NCBI GenBank assembly: GCA_003994795.1
Contig: AP018269.1
Span: 4,427,677 to 4,491,676, forward strand
From: Cylindrospermum sp. NIES-4074
GTDB lineage: Bacteria > Cyanobacteriota > Cyanobacteriia > Cyanobacteriales > Nostocaceae
Reading direction: 5' to 3'
DNA: 64,000 nucleotides
The notes under the pieces were generated by a model. That model was not told the origin of the DNA, ran no database searches, and worked only from the letters and a program-made list of their open reading frames with translations. The translations under genes were made by a program, and so were the position numbers. This document shows, piece after piece, positions 43,735 to 52,974 of this stretch (position 1 is its first letter; every line of letters begins with the position of its first letter).

Positions 43735-46341
43735 TTAGTTGACTACAAAATTTACCAACTTCCCAGGCACTACAATCACCTTTTTAATCTCCTTACCTTC
43801 AAGGTAACGTTGGGCAACTTCTGACTCACGGGCGTATTTCTCTAATGCAGCTTTATCTGCTTGGGATGGTACTTGAATTGCACCGCGAGTTTTACCCATA
43901 ATTTGAATCACCAAAGTGATTTCATCAGCTACCAACGCAGCCGGATCAAAAGTCGGCCAAGTTTGGGTATGCACTGAATCTTTATTACCAAATAAATGCC
44001 ACAATTCATCAGCAATATGTGGCGCAAAGGGTGCTAATAACATCACCAAGATTTGCATACCTTCTGCATAAATTGGTGAATTTTTGCAACTGGCATCAGT
44101 GAGGGCATTACTTAATTTCATCAATTCAGAAATAGCCGTGTTGAATTGATATTCATCCTCTACATCTTCCGTAACTGCTTGAATGGCAGAGTGAATTGCC
44201 CGTCGTAAGTCTTTTTCTGGTTTAGTCAAATTGTCAAGTTCGGCTTGCTTACGAGATACTCCAGCGGCAATATAATCTGTTACCAAGCGCCATACCCGAT
44301 TTAAAAAGCGGAATTGCCCTTCCACATCCGCTTCATCCCATTCCAAATCTTTTTCCGGCGGTGCTTTGAACAAGATAAACATTCGCGCTGTGTCTATACC
44401 ATATTTGGCAATTACATCTTCTGGGGCGACACCATTACCCTTAGACTTAGACATGGTGGCGTACAGGCGTTGTAGTGGTTCACCTGTTTGCGGATCACGG
44501 GGATCAGCAGAATTAACTAAATGAGAGGGAATCCATTTATCCTTACCTCCCTTATTGGGATTCAAGTAAGTTAAACCCTGCACCATACCTTGAGTTAATA
44601 GCCTTTGGAAGGGTTCATCAAAGTTCAATAAACCTCTATCCCGCAGTACCTTAGTAAAGAACCGCGAATACAACAAATGCAAAATCGCGTGTTCAACTCC
44701 ACCCACATACTGATCTACAGGCATCCAGTCATTAGTTTTACTGACATCAAAAATTTCCTGTTCATTCTTGGCGTCAGGATAACGCAAGAAATACCACGAG
44801 GAATCAATAAAGGTGTCCATTGTGTCAGTTTCACGCTTGGCTGGTGTGCCACAAGTCGGGCAAGGTACATTCACCCAGCTTTCTAATTGCGCTAAAGGTG
44901 AACCGCCACGTCCAGTAAATTCCACCTCTTCTGGCAACTCTACAGGCAAATCTTTGTCAGGAACAGGCACTATGCCGCAGTTGGGGCAATGAATCACTGG
45001 TATTGGTGCGCCCCAGTAGCGTTGGCGGGAAATCAACCAATCCCGTAGGCGATATTGCACGCGCAGTTTACCAAAACTTTGTTCTTCAGCGTATTTAACT
45101 ATTGCTTGCTTGGCATCTGTGGAAGTCATGCCACTGAAGGAACCAGAATTAATCAAAATTCCTGGTTCTGTGTAGGCATTGTCATAATCAATCATGATTA
45201 GTGGTGGATCTGCTTGTTGGAAATCCACATCTGCCACCGCATCTGGCGGGACAATGACAAACTCAATCGGCAGGTTATAGTTATTGGCAAACTTGAAATC
45301 CCGTACATCATGGGCAGGTACACCCATCACGGCCCCAGTACCGTATTCGTACAGTACGTAATCAGCAATCCAGATGGGTACTTCTTCCCCAGTAAAGGGG
45401 TTAATTGCCTTGCCGCCTGTGGGGATACCTCGCTTAGGTTTGTCTTCAGCGGTACGTTCTAATTCGCTTTGATTAGCAACTTCCTGAATAAAGGCTTCTA
45501 CCCCAGCTTGCTGTTCTTTGGTGGTGACGCGCTTTGTTAAAGGATGTTCTGGCGCTAATACTAGGTAGCTGACCCCAAAAACTGTATCTGGGCGTGTGGT
45601 GTAGACGGCTATTTTTTCATCCAATCCCACGATGGGGAATTCTAAGTACGCGCCAGTGGATTTACCTATCCAGTTGGCTTGCATTAATTTGACTCGTTCT
45701 GGCCAACCTGTCAATTTTTCTAGGTCATTCAGCAGTTCTTCGGCGTAGTCGGTGATTTTGAAAAACCACTGCCGCAAGAGTTTGCGCTCAACTTTTGCCC
45801 CACTGCGCCAAGAACGTCCTTCACCATCAACTTGCTCGTTTGCCAGTACAGTTTGGTCAATAGGGTCCCAGTTGACTGCGGCTTCTTTTTGGTAAGCTAA
45901 CCCTGCTTGCAAAAACTGCAAGAAAATCCATTGTGTCCATTTGTAATAATCAGGTGAACAAGTTGCAACTTCGCTATTCCAGTCAATGGACAAACCGAGA
46001 CGCTGCAATTGTTGCCGCATTTGGGCAATATTTTGATAAGTCCACTTTGCTGGGGGAACTCCTCGGTCAATGGCGGCATTTTCTGCTGGGAGTCCAAAGG
46101 CATCCCAACCCATTGGGTGTAGTACCCGATACCCTTGCATTCGCTTGAGGCGGGCAATCACATCAGTAATTGTGTAGTTACGGACGTGACCCATGTGTAG
46201 GCTACCAGAGGGATAGGGGAACATGGATAAAGCGTAAAATTTTGGCTTGTTACTCGCTGTAGGTGTCTTATCTAAGCCAAGTTCTGACCATTTTGTTTGC
46301 CATTTTTCCTCAATTGATGCTGGGTTATATCGGGAATCCAC
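43735..46341 (-). CDS. leuS: Leucyl-tRNA synthetase
   Basis: From the GTG at 46341, preceded by AGGAGAA at eight bases, the product has 868 residues starting [15 protein letters not shown]. It has the HIGH-type motif ([15 protein letters not shown]), the CP1 editing domain ([35 protein letters not shown]), zinc-binding [10 protein letters not shown] and CPTCGTP, and TMSKSKGNG as the KMSKS loop. It charges tRNA-Leu. An upstream in-frame TTG (46410) would add 23 residues without similarity. It is divergent from the GGCT-like gene at 46411. Confidence 0.97.
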   Translation of the reverse strand: MDSRYNPASIEEKWQTKWSELGLDKTPTASNKPKFYALSMFPYPSGSLHMGHVRNYTITDVIARLKRMQGYRVLHPMGWDAFGLPAENAAIDRGVPPAKWTYQNIAQMRQQLQRLGLSIDWNSEVATCSPDYYKWTQWIFLQFLQAGLAYQKEAAVNWDPIDQTVLANEQVDGEGRSWRSGAKVERKLLRQWFFKITDYAEELLNDLEKLTGWPERVKLMQANWIGKSTGAYLEFPIVGLDEKIAVYTTRPDTVFGVSYLVLAPEHPLTKRVTTKEQQAGVEAFIQEVANQSELERTAEDKPKRGIPTGGKAINPFTGEEVPIWIADYVLYEYGTGAVMGVPAHDVRDFKFANNYNLPIEFVIVPPDAVADVDFQQADPPLIMIDYDNAYTEPGILINSGSFSGMTSTDAKQAIVKYAEEQSFGKLRVQYRLRDWLISRQRYWGAPIPVIHCPNCGIVPVPDKDLPVELPEEVEFTGRGGSPLAQLESWVNVPCPTCGTPAKRETDTMDTFIDSSWYFLRYPDAKNEQEIFDVSKTNDWMPVDQYVGGVEHAILHLLYSRFFTKVLRDRGLLNFDEPFQRLLTQGMVQGLTYLNPNKGGKDKWIPSHLVNSADPRDPQTGEPLQRLYATMSKSKGNGVAPEDVIAKYGIDTARMFILFKAPPEKDLEWDEADVEGQFRFLNRVWRLVTDYIAAGVSRKQAELDNLTKPEKDLRRAIHSAIQAVTEDVEDEYQFNTAISELMKLSNALTDASCKNSPIYAEGMQILVMLLAPFAPHIADELWHLFGNKDSVHTQTWPTFDPAALVADEITLVIQIMGKTRGAIQVPSQADKAALEKYARESEVAQRYLEGKEIKKVIVVPGKLVNFVVN

Positions 46342-46410
46342 AGAAAATTCTCCTACTGGATCTGTACTCGTGTCTGCCTCAATATTGTAGATGCTAGGCA
46401 AAAGAATCAA

Positions 46411-46869
46411 ATGGTAAAACCAGTGATAACTGAATCAAAAATAGGATTTTTTGGGGAAGTGCGGGTTTTTGTTTACGGCACACTCAAGCCAGGCGAAATT
46501 AATTATAGAAGATACTGTGCGGGTAAGGTGGTGAATGCTCAAAGAGCGATCGCACCAGGTAAGTTGTTTGCTTTGCGGATGGGTTACCCAGCAATGATAT
46601 TGGGGGAGGGCCAAGTTCAGGGGTATTTACTTTCCTTTACAAACTCTGGAATTTTGGAGGAACTGGATGATTTAGAAGATTACCAGCCCTCTCGACAAAT
46701 ATCTGAAAATCTCTATAATCGGGAATACATAGAGATATTCGATTTACAAGGTCTATCCCTCAGTTGGGCTTGGGCCTATTTCATGCTCCCTGAACGAGTT
46801 TTTCAATTTGGAGGTATACCCCAAATTGATGGCTGGTGGACTGGCTGTGGCATCAAAGCAAATAACTAA
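46411..46869 (+). CDS. Gamma-glutamylcyclotransferase-like (AIG2/GGCT) protein
   Basis: The 152-residue protein has the GGCT fold signature [14 protein letters not shown] near the N-terminus, the catalytic-type Glu in [14 protein letters not shown], and [13 protein letters not shown]. Members cleave gamma-glutamyl amines or glutathione-derived peptides; the substrate here is unknown. Its stop overlaps by four bases with the stop of the convergent anti-sigma gene. Confidence 0.85.
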   Translation: MVKPVITESKIGFFGEVRVFVYGTLKPGEINYRRYCAGKVVNAQRAIAPGKLFALRMGYPAMILGEGQVQGYLLSFTNSGILEELDDLEDYQPSRQISENLYNREYIEIFDLQGLSLSWAWAYFMLPERVFQFGGIPQIDGWWTGCGIKANN

Positions 46870-47483
46870 TTTATATCCTGTTTAGTCTCTTGCCGTTGAG
46901 GCTGGGCCCGATTCACTGACTTTTGCGGCGAGGCTATTGCTGTTTTCGGAATTTCAATGACTGGATTATTTAATGCCACCATTAGCGGTGAAGCCTGGAC
47001 TTCTGGCTGTGTCGTCGCTGGTTGTGGTTCTACTTGTGGCTGTTGTGCCAGTTGCAGGGTTCTGGATTCACTACCCGGTAATAAGCTAGTCACTGCGCCG
47101 ATCGCACAAGCGGCGATCGCTACACCACCAACTGTCCACAATATCTGGTAACGCCGGCGTATACGCGCCCATACTTGTTGGAATGTGGCTTCTGGTGACT
47201 GTTGGGCGGCTGGTACTGGCAGAGTCTGAAAGTTTTGTCTTAGCTTTAATAATCGCTTATACAAGCATTGAACTGAGGCATCGTTTGCCAGCCATTCTTC
47301 TACTTGTCTACGTTCGGCAGCTGTCACCTCTCCATCGAGGTAAGCACTTAATAACTCGAAGCAATCGCGCTTCACCATATCCATCCTACCCGTTGAGTCA
47401 TTGGTATGCTGATCCGTTCCCTCTGGTAAATCCTGCGGAGGTTGTGAGTGGGAACGGTTATAAAACTGAGAATCAGTATTCAT
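46866..47483 (-). CDS. Anti-sigma factor for SigG
   Basis: The 205-residue protein carries an anti-sigma N-terminal domain (KRDCFELLSAYLDGEVTAAE, RRQVEEWLANDASVQ, residues about 37-75), one membrane segment (WTVGGVAIAACAIGAVTSLL) and a Pro/Gln-rich extracytoplasmic tail. Genes in this position, 156 bases downstream of an ECF sigma gene on the same strand, encode its cognate anti-sigma; in Nostoc punctiforme the equivalent is SapG. Only part of the H-x3-C-x2-C zinc motif is retained. Tail cleavage at the membrane would release the sigma factor. The last codons overlap the stop of the GGCT-like gene. Confidence 0.85.
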   Translation of the reverse strand: MNTDSQFYNRSHSQPPQDLPEGTDQHTNDSTGRMDMVKRDCFELLSAYLDGEVTAAERRQVEEWLANDASVQCLYKRLLKLRQNFQTLPVPAAQQSPEATFQQVWARIRRRYQILWTVGGVAIAACAIGAVTSLLPGSESRTLQLAQQPQVEPQPATTQPEVQASPLMVALNNPVIEIPKTAIASPQKSVNRAQPQRQETKQDIN

Positions 47484-47639
47484 TTTAACAAAATTACCAA
47501 TTCATACACGGGTAAACACAGCGGATAAGTTTGAGAAATTAATCAATTTTTCTCCTGGTGGCAGAAAAAATCTGTATTTTGCTCACTATTCTTAGTATCT
47601 CTCAAATTCTGCCCTTGGGTAGAAGATAGATACTGTAAA

Positions 47640-48296
47640 TTATGCATCTAGATAATTTTGCAACTGGGCTTGTAATCTGGATCTAGCTCTGGCTATTCTC
47701 GATTTCACAGTTCCTAAAGAAACGCCAGTGATTTCGGCAATTTCTTCATAGGCCATGCCTTCGATTTCTCTGAGGACAATAGTGGTTCGGAACACTTCTG
47801 GTAAATCGGCGATCGCATCCCGCAGTTGTTCGTAAAATTCTCTAGTTGTCAGTTCTTCTTCTGGGCCAGGGGTATCCCCAGCAATTTCCCAATCCATCTC
47901 GCCGTCGTCTACCGAGCGGGGTGCGTCCAGTGATAAGGGACTGACAACACGCTTGCGTTTCCGCAACTCATCGTAAAACAAGTTGGTGGCAATACGACTT
48001 AACCAGCCCCGAAATTTAACAGGCTCTTGTAATCGGTTAATATTCCGATACACGCGAATCCAAACTTCTTGAGCTAAATCGGCTCTGTCAGCCCAATCTG
48101 GAGCCAAGTGATATAAAACCCTATCAACTTGAGTTTGATAGCGGCGCAACAGTTCTGCAAATGCAGCACGATCTGGGCGCAGTCCTGATTGACAGCGCAA
48201 AATCAGATCGTGGTTAGAGAGTTTGTCAACTTGCACCGATGCTTCCGGGTATCTTGCATCAACCGTTGACCAGGATACAGTAATCGATTGACTCAT
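47640..48296 (-). CDS. sigG: ECF (group 3) RNA polymerase sigma factor SigG
   Basis: The 218-residue protein has sigma region 2 (AFAELLRRYQTQVDRVLYHL, RADLAQEVWIRVYRNINRL, FRGWLSRIATNLFYDELRKR) and region 4 (LPEVFRTTIVLREIEGMAYE, EIAEITGVSLGTVKSRIARA), and no region 1 or 3. Length and sequence fit cyanobacterial SigG, which controls envelope stress responses. It is followed by its anti-sigma gene and preceded 33 bases upstream by a near-perfect ECF-type promoter, suggesting autoregulation. Confidence 0.92.
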   Translation of the reverse strand: MSQSITVSWSTVDARYPEASVQVDKLSNHDLILRCQSGLRPDRAAFAELLRRYQTQVDRVLYHLAPDWADRADLAQEVWIRVYRNINRLQEPVKFRGWLSRIATNLFYDELRKRKRVVSPLSLDAPRSVDDGEMDWEIAGDTPGPEEELTTREFYEQLRDAIADLPEVFRTTIVLREIEGMAYEEIAEITGVSLGTVKSRIARARSRLQAQLQNYLDA

Positions 48297-48328
48297 AGAT
48301 CGTACTGGCTTTAAGTGATCCCTTTCTA

Positions 48329-48356
48329 TTAGACCTGTGAATTCGTAGGAAGTTCC
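48329..48356 (-). promoter_or_regulatory. ECF-type promoter upstream of sigG
   Basis: On the minus strand GGAACTT (48356-48350) is followed after exactly 16 bases by TCTAA (48333-48329). This matches the E. coli sigma-E layout GGAACTT-N16-TCNAA. The -10 element lies 33 bases before the sigG start codon. Confidence 0.65.
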
Positions 48357-49108
48357 TGAGTTAAGTGACGGATTTATGACTGGAACACCGCTGTATATAA
48401 TTTTGAGTTAATTACTAGTCACAAGTAGAGGTACTTTTTGGTTCTATCGCTGGCATAGTGGGATTTTCACCTCATCAGCGAGCGAGGAGGATTGGGCGGA
48501 ATCTGTTACTGACAATTGTGCTACCGTTGACAACTGACCACATACCCTTGACAAAAATAGGATCTATAAACTAATACCGCTTCGCGGAATTAAAAATTAA
48601 AAATTAAAAGTTAAAAAAGCAGATTACACAAGCTTTTCAGAAACTTTTAATGGTTGGTTAACTTACGCCGTTGCGTACTGGTTCAAGCTTCATTTAACAG
48701 CAGGCAATTAGCTATTTAATAGCTTGATTATTGGGCGAAAATTTCTGAAATTTGGGCTACCGTAACTAATATGGCTGTGATATTTGTAGTTTTGTGACTA
48801 GAATAGTTGCTGATTTTTCTATATTTCGCTGGTAATTAGAACCAGTATTTAGTTTGATTAGGTATGGAAACTTGAAAAAATAAATTGAGCGAGAATCCCC
48901 AAAATTTATCGTAAAGCTCTTTGGGTATGGCTAGAACCTCCAGCACCGCAGCGTTTTATAGAGAAGAGAAGCGGTAATAGTCTGCTTAGGGGTATTGGCA
49001 GATGCATTAAGAAACTGATAAATATTGATAAATTTTTGATAATAATTGGATGTTAGCGCCTCCAATTAAGCATACGGCTATGTCAGGCATAAAAAATAGG
49101 CGATCGCA
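48357..49108. other. Intergenic region; AT-rich, no gene recognised
   Basis: About 750 bases between sigG and the L,D-transpeptidase gene. Direct repeats of attaaaaattaaaag are seen near 48590-48612. I see no RNA gene. The 3' end carries the promoter of the transpeptidase. Confidence 0.4.
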
Positions 49109-49888
49109 ATGGCAAGAAATGAATCTGTAGCGCGGATGGTGATGTTGCTCTGTTTTGGCACAGCAATTTTATCTCTGGCTGTCCATTGGCAGATTAAGAA
49201 AACATCAGGGCAGTTAGAGTCGTCTACATCCACTGGATTGAGGCAAGATGCGACAGGAAACCCCCCAAAGGGAATTTATCGGAATTCCCCTCAAGGAGGT
49301 TTAGAGGAGACGGCCTTTGGCGCGTCTGTACCCCCATCATCACCAAAATCCTCTGCGGTCAAGCCTCGTCTTCAGTCAGACACAGCAAAGAAAAATGTAG
49401 TTGCTGCCGCTGACATACCAAAAAGAACGCGATTGGTAGCACCAGGACAAATAGAGAATGGGGAGGTGAAACCAAAATCATCTAATGGTGTGGCATCGGG
49501 TGAGACGCAAGTGGTAGTTGCTTTAAGCGATCGCCGCGTTTATGTTTACCGCTACAATGAGGTAATAGCCAGCTACCCAATTGCTGTGGGCAAGAAGGGT
49601 TGGGAAACACCCACAGGAACTTTTCAAGTGATGCACATGCAGCACCACCCGATTTGGCGTCACCCGATTACTGGCAAAGTATTTGAGGCAGGTACTGATA
49701 GTCCTTTAGGCGATCGATGGATCGGATTTTGGTCAGATGGCCGTAACGAGATTGGCTTTCACGGCACACCTGATGTTGATCTAGTAGGAACTGCTGTATC
49801 TCACGGTTGCCTAAGAATGCGTAATGCTGATGTGCGATCGTTGTATGATCAGGTAAGTTTAGGCACACCAGTGTTAGTGCGCGATTAA
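49109..49888 (+). CDS. L,D-transpeptidase (YkuD domain), membrane-anchored
   Basis: The 259-residue protein has an N-terminal membrane anchor (MVMLLCFGTAILSLAVHW), a low-complexity linker with repeat-derived words (residues about 50-125) and a YkuD domain (about 130-259). The domain carries the catalytic HGTPDVDLVGTAVSHGCLRM with Cys234 as nucleophile. Such enzymes make 3-3 peptidoglycan cross-links or attach proteins to the wall in the periplasm. The linker codes for PPKGIYRNSPQGG and EETAFGASVPP, which looks like in-frame repeat insertion. The start ATG at 49109 is preceded by GGCGATCGC. Confidence 0.9.
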   Translation: MARNESVARMVMLLCFGTAILSLAVHWQIKKTSGQLESSTSTGLRQDATGNPPKGIYRNSPQGGLEETAFGASVPPSSPKSSAVKPRLQSDTAKKNVVAAADIPKRTRLVAPGQIENGEVKPKSSNGVASGETQVVVALSDRRVYVYRYNEVIASYPIAVGKKGWETPTGTFQVMHMQHHPIWRHPITGKVFEAGTDSPLGDRWIGFWSDGRNEIGFHGTPDVDLVGTAVSHGCLRMRNADVRSLYDQVSLGTPVLVRD

Positions 49889-50019
49889 CTTTGGCAATGA
49901 GGCAATGAGGCAATGAGGCAAAAGATAGATACTATTGCTTGCTTGCAAGAGTGCCTATTGCCTCCTTTTGTGTCAGTTGTCAAGTATTTATTTTTGCCAA
50001 TGACCAATGACTAATGACC
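49889..50019. repeat. Short tandem repeat region (CAATGAGG units)
   Basis: Three copies of the word caatgagg (49895-49918) are followed by STRR-like ccaatgactaatgacc words leading into the MITE-like repeat at 50020. Confidence 0.65.
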
Positions 50020-50192
50020 AAATTTTAGATTTTAAATTTTGGATTTTGGATTCAAGATTCAAAATTTAAAAAGGGTGATAAGCCCCTGACTTGATTGCTG
50101 GGGTCAATCTAAAATCCCTTCGGGTTCGGCAGTCGCTCATGGGGGAAACCCCCAAGACCGCGCTGCCTCACTAAAATCTAAAATCCAAAATT
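50020..50192. mobile_element. MITE-like dispersed repeat, copy 2, with nested insertion
   Basis: This is the same element as at 31782-31892: identical arms, and a centre aaaaagggtgataagcccct that differs by one base at ttgctggggt. It is interrupted at about 50117 by 55 bases (ccttcgggttcggcagtcgc, ending ctgcctcac) that contain the small palindrome gggggaaaccccc. Confidence 0.75.
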
Positions 50193-50214
50193 GTTTGACT
50201 AATGACCAAAATTG

Positions 50215-50760
50215 TTATTTTGGCTCAAAACTAGGTGCGTAGACTTGAAGTAAGGTACTGACTTGACGCAAAACCTCATTACCTGTGCTTTTGCCCAAAG
50301 CTTGCCGTTCTGGGAAGAAATTGGGTTGATCCAGGTAACGATCAATCGCCTCACTTACTTGCTGGGAAATCAATTCCTGAAGTTCCGTTTTAGCACGCTG
50401 TCGCTGGTAGTTAGCGCCTTCTTCTGTAGTAGCGTACAAGGGTGGGAGGCGGTTGAGGGCATAAGCAGCAATATCCCCAACATCCAAAGAACTTTCACTA
50501 GTGGCTTCAATTGCTGCTATTCGGGATATTACCTCAGTCAGTACTAACTCTTCCATGACGTTAATAAATTGTTTACGAGGTACCGCCACTACCTCACCAA
50601 TCAATAGTGCCCCCATCAACCGATCCAGCGCCATGTACTCTTCAATTGAGAGATCCGAAGCGTTATCACAGATTCGCCCGACTTCTGCCTCCATTGCTGG
50701 TGTCAGATAACCATCCTGGAGAGCTTGTTCTACAATTTTTTCAATACTCATAACGCTCAT
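50215..50760 (-). CDS. ComFB-family protein (CdgR-like c-di-GMP receptor)
   Basis: From ATG 50760 the product has 181 residues. A C-terminal late-competence ComFB domain (INVMEELVLTEVISRIAAIE, DVGDIAAYALNRLPPLYATT, then GANYQRQRAKTEL) follows a short helical N-terminal part (MSIEKIVEQALQDGYLTPAM). In Anabaena the homologue CdgR binds cyclic di-GMP and controls cell size; its locus is near sigG, which matches the order here. ATG 50751 is an alternative start, and the frame is open to 50778. Confidence 0.85.
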   Translation of the reverse strand: MSVMSIEKIVEQALQDGYLTPAMEAEVGRICDNASDLSIEEYMALDRLMGALLIGEVVAVPRKQFINVMEELVLTEVISRIAAIEATSESSLDVGDIAAYALNRLPPLYATTEEGANYQRQRAKTELQELISQQVSEAIDRYLDQPNFFPERQALGKSTGNEVLRQVSTLLQVYAPSFEPK

Positions 50761-50870
50761 TTTTTTTAAGCCAACCAAGCAAGGTAGGGGCGGTATCGAT
50801 CCAATTTATTTTGCCTAATTATCAGCAAAAATATATAACTTCAGCACAGACGAGATCAAGCCCATCTCTA

Positions 50871-51806
50871 CTAATTAACAACTTTAGCAAACCAAGGTAT
50901 TGGGTCAATAGATTGACCGTTGACATATAGACCCCAGTGTAAGTGCGGGCCTGTAGAGGCGCCAGTTGAACCCACCGCGCCAATTAGTTGACCAGCTTTC
51001 ACCAAATCACCTTCCTTGACATTAATGCGACTCAGGTGCATAAAAATGCTGGTGACTCCTTGACCGTGGTCAATGCCAACTACGTTACCATGAACCCGGA
51101 ATCCTTGGGATACCCTGCCAACCATTGCGACTCGCCCAGCGGCTGGGGCTGTTACAGGTGAACCTGCTGCACCAGCGTAGTCAATACCACGATGATAGTA
51201 GTCATTTGCAAATTTACCATTATAGTAACGACGCACACCATAGGTTGTACTCAACCGCCCTTTATTTGGTTTGAGAAACAGACCATTCCAATACTTTTGT
51301 GGTGTTTGTAGTGCTTTGAAAGCTGCCACGCGGTTAAGTTCTAACACTGTAGCTTCTAATCCGGCTTTTCCAGGTGGTAAATTAATGCGTTGTACGGGAA
51401 AAGTGCGATCGCGTATTTGAACAGACACATTTTGCTCTTGACCATCCCCAGCAACCTTAAGTTTTCTAATTCCAGCTTTTTCTAGCGGCGTCGTGGGTAT
51501 TAAGGCTCGATATTGATTGGGCGCAATGGCAAATGCAGGGTATGTTTTTGCACCAATAGCCACTGTGGGATTGCTGTTACTTTCTGGATTGTCTAGATTA
51601 ATCACCACCGACAAAGTATCTCCTAACCGAGGACTAGCGGGAGTTACCTGGACTTGCAAAGCTTCTACAGGCAACGCCAAGGTCAGGGGAACAGCGGCAA
51701 ACATTCCCATTAATACATTGGTGGCGCGGCGATTAGCTGTCAAGAATTTGACGCCCAAACACTGAAACTGATTTTGGGAATTAACAGTGTGATTCTTAGT
51801 AGTCAT
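50871..51806 (-). CDS. M23 family metallopeptidase (secreted)
   Basis: The 311-residue protein has a signal-like N-terminus (LMGMFAAVPLTLALPVEALQ), a beta-rich middle region (about 50-165, DTLSVVINLDNPESNSNPTV) and a C-terminal M23 LytM-type domain with YHRGIDYAGAAGSPVTAPAA and the zinc-binding GPHLHWGLYV. The enzyme would cleave peptidoglycan peptides in the periplasm. It lies 110 bases downstream of the start of the ComFB-family gene on the same strand. Confidence 0.92.
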   Translation of the reverse strand: MTTKNHTVNSQNQFQCLGVKFLTANRRATNVLMGMFAAVPLTLALPVEALQVQVTPASPRLGDTLSVVINLDNPESNSNPTVAIGAKTYPAFAIAPNQYRALIPTTPLEKAGIRKLKVAGDGQEQNVSVQIRDRTFPVQRINLPPGKAGLEATVLELNRVAAFKALQTPQKYWNGLFLKPNKGRLSTTYGVRRYYNGKFANDYYHRGIDYAGAAGSPVTAPAAGRVAMVGRVSQGFRVHGNVVGIDHGQGVTSIFMHLSRINVKEGDLVKAGQLIGAVGSTGASTGPHLHWGLYVNGQSIDPIPWFAKVVN

Positions 51807-51895
51807 AGAGCTATAAACAAATTCCTTATTTCCATTGTGAAAAATAGACTATCTTATCATTAATAGTGTTTCCCGCTCAAATTAAATAAGTAGGT

Positions 51896-52861
51896 TTAGC
51901 CGAACCAGACAAGCCAGAGGGGGAGTGCTAAAAATAACCCTACAAAAGTTAAAGCAATACTGCTAGCCAACAAGTTGCGATCTAAATCGTAAACTTCCGC
52001 CAAAATCAATACAGAAAGCCCTGTGGGTGTTCCAGACATTAGCACCAGTATCAAACGTTGTTCGCCAGTTATACCTAAATAAGTTGCACCTAATCCTACC
52101 AGCATCGGGACAATAAAGACTTTGACGACGCTGGCAATTAAAGCAATTTCTATACTTTTCCATCCTGTCATTTTCCCTAGTCGCAGACCGACCAGCAATA
52201 AAGCAAAGGCAATTACTACCCAAACCCCTTGTTCTAGTCCTGACTCGACTACCGCTGGTAATTCTACAAATTGGGTATTTAAGCCAATGAAAAACGTCCA
52301 TAAACTAGGGACTGTTACTAAATCCCACAGCTGTGTCCACCAAGTGTTTTTGGTTTCTCTATTGCCAAAATAGCTAGCGATTAAGACAGCAATTCCATAT
52401 GTACCGACAACGTTGTTGGTGACGCTGAATAATACGGCCCAGTTAGTATTTTCAGGACTAGTCAGCACCTGTGTGAGTGTCAGTCCGACAAAGCCTGTAT
52501 TACCTAAAATTGCAGCTAGTATAAAACTGCCCAAACTTACCCGCGCTGGGGTGACTAGCAAATCTAGATTCCCTGTCTCTGACTGCACTTTGCGACTCAT
52601 TAACCATTGCCACCCCCACCAGGTTAACAGCGCTAAAATCAAACTCAACAGCAAAACTCCTACTGAGATCGCCGGTATGAGTCCGCCGTCAGATAAATTA
52701 GAATGACGCGCTAGAACTAGAAGTTGTAGAGGAACTCCAACCCAGTAAAGTGCCTGACCTAGCAGTTTGAGAAAACTATCTGGGGTAAATCGAGATAGTA
52801 GCAGTCCTAAGCCTATCCAGGTAAACAGCGGGGTGTAAGCATGGATTAGGTTGTCAATCAT
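51896..52861 (-). CDS. AEC (auxin efflux carrier) family transporter
   Basis: The 321-residue polytopic protein has about ten membrane segments in two inverted halves. The conserved broken-helix motif GNTGFVGLTL lies in the first half and MSGTPTGLSVLILAEVYDLD in the second. Members export or import organic acids or auxin-like compounds across the plasma membrane. Substrate unknown. It is on the same strand as the M23 gene, 89 bases apart. Confidence 0.9.
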   Translation of the reverse strand: MIDNLIHAYTPLFTWIGLGLLLSRFTPDSFLKLLGQALYWVGVPLQLLVLARHSNLSDGGLIPAISVGVLLLSLILALLTWWGWQWLMSRKVQSETGNLDLLVTPARVSLGSFILAAILGNTGFVGLTLTQVLTSPENTNWAVLFSVTNNVVGTYGIAVLIASYFGNRETKNTWWTQLWDLVTVPSLWTFFIGLNTQFVELPAVVESGLEQGVWVVIAFALLLVGLRLGKMTGWKSIEIALIASVVKVFIVPMLVGLGATYLGITGEQRLILVLMSGTPTGLSVLILAEVYDLDRNLLASSIALTFVGLFLALPLWLVWFG

Positions 52862-52974
52862 GGTAAAGTGACATTTTGTTTAACACGGTCTTCAGTAGTA
52901 ACAAGAGATTTATCACAATTATTCTCTGTTAGCACAGAAGTGCGATCGCTATACGAAGCCAAACGCTATTTTTA
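52862..52974. other. Short intergenic region upstream of the AEC gene
   Basis: 113 bases with a HIP1-like word (gcgatcgct) and no further structure. Confidence 0.4.
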
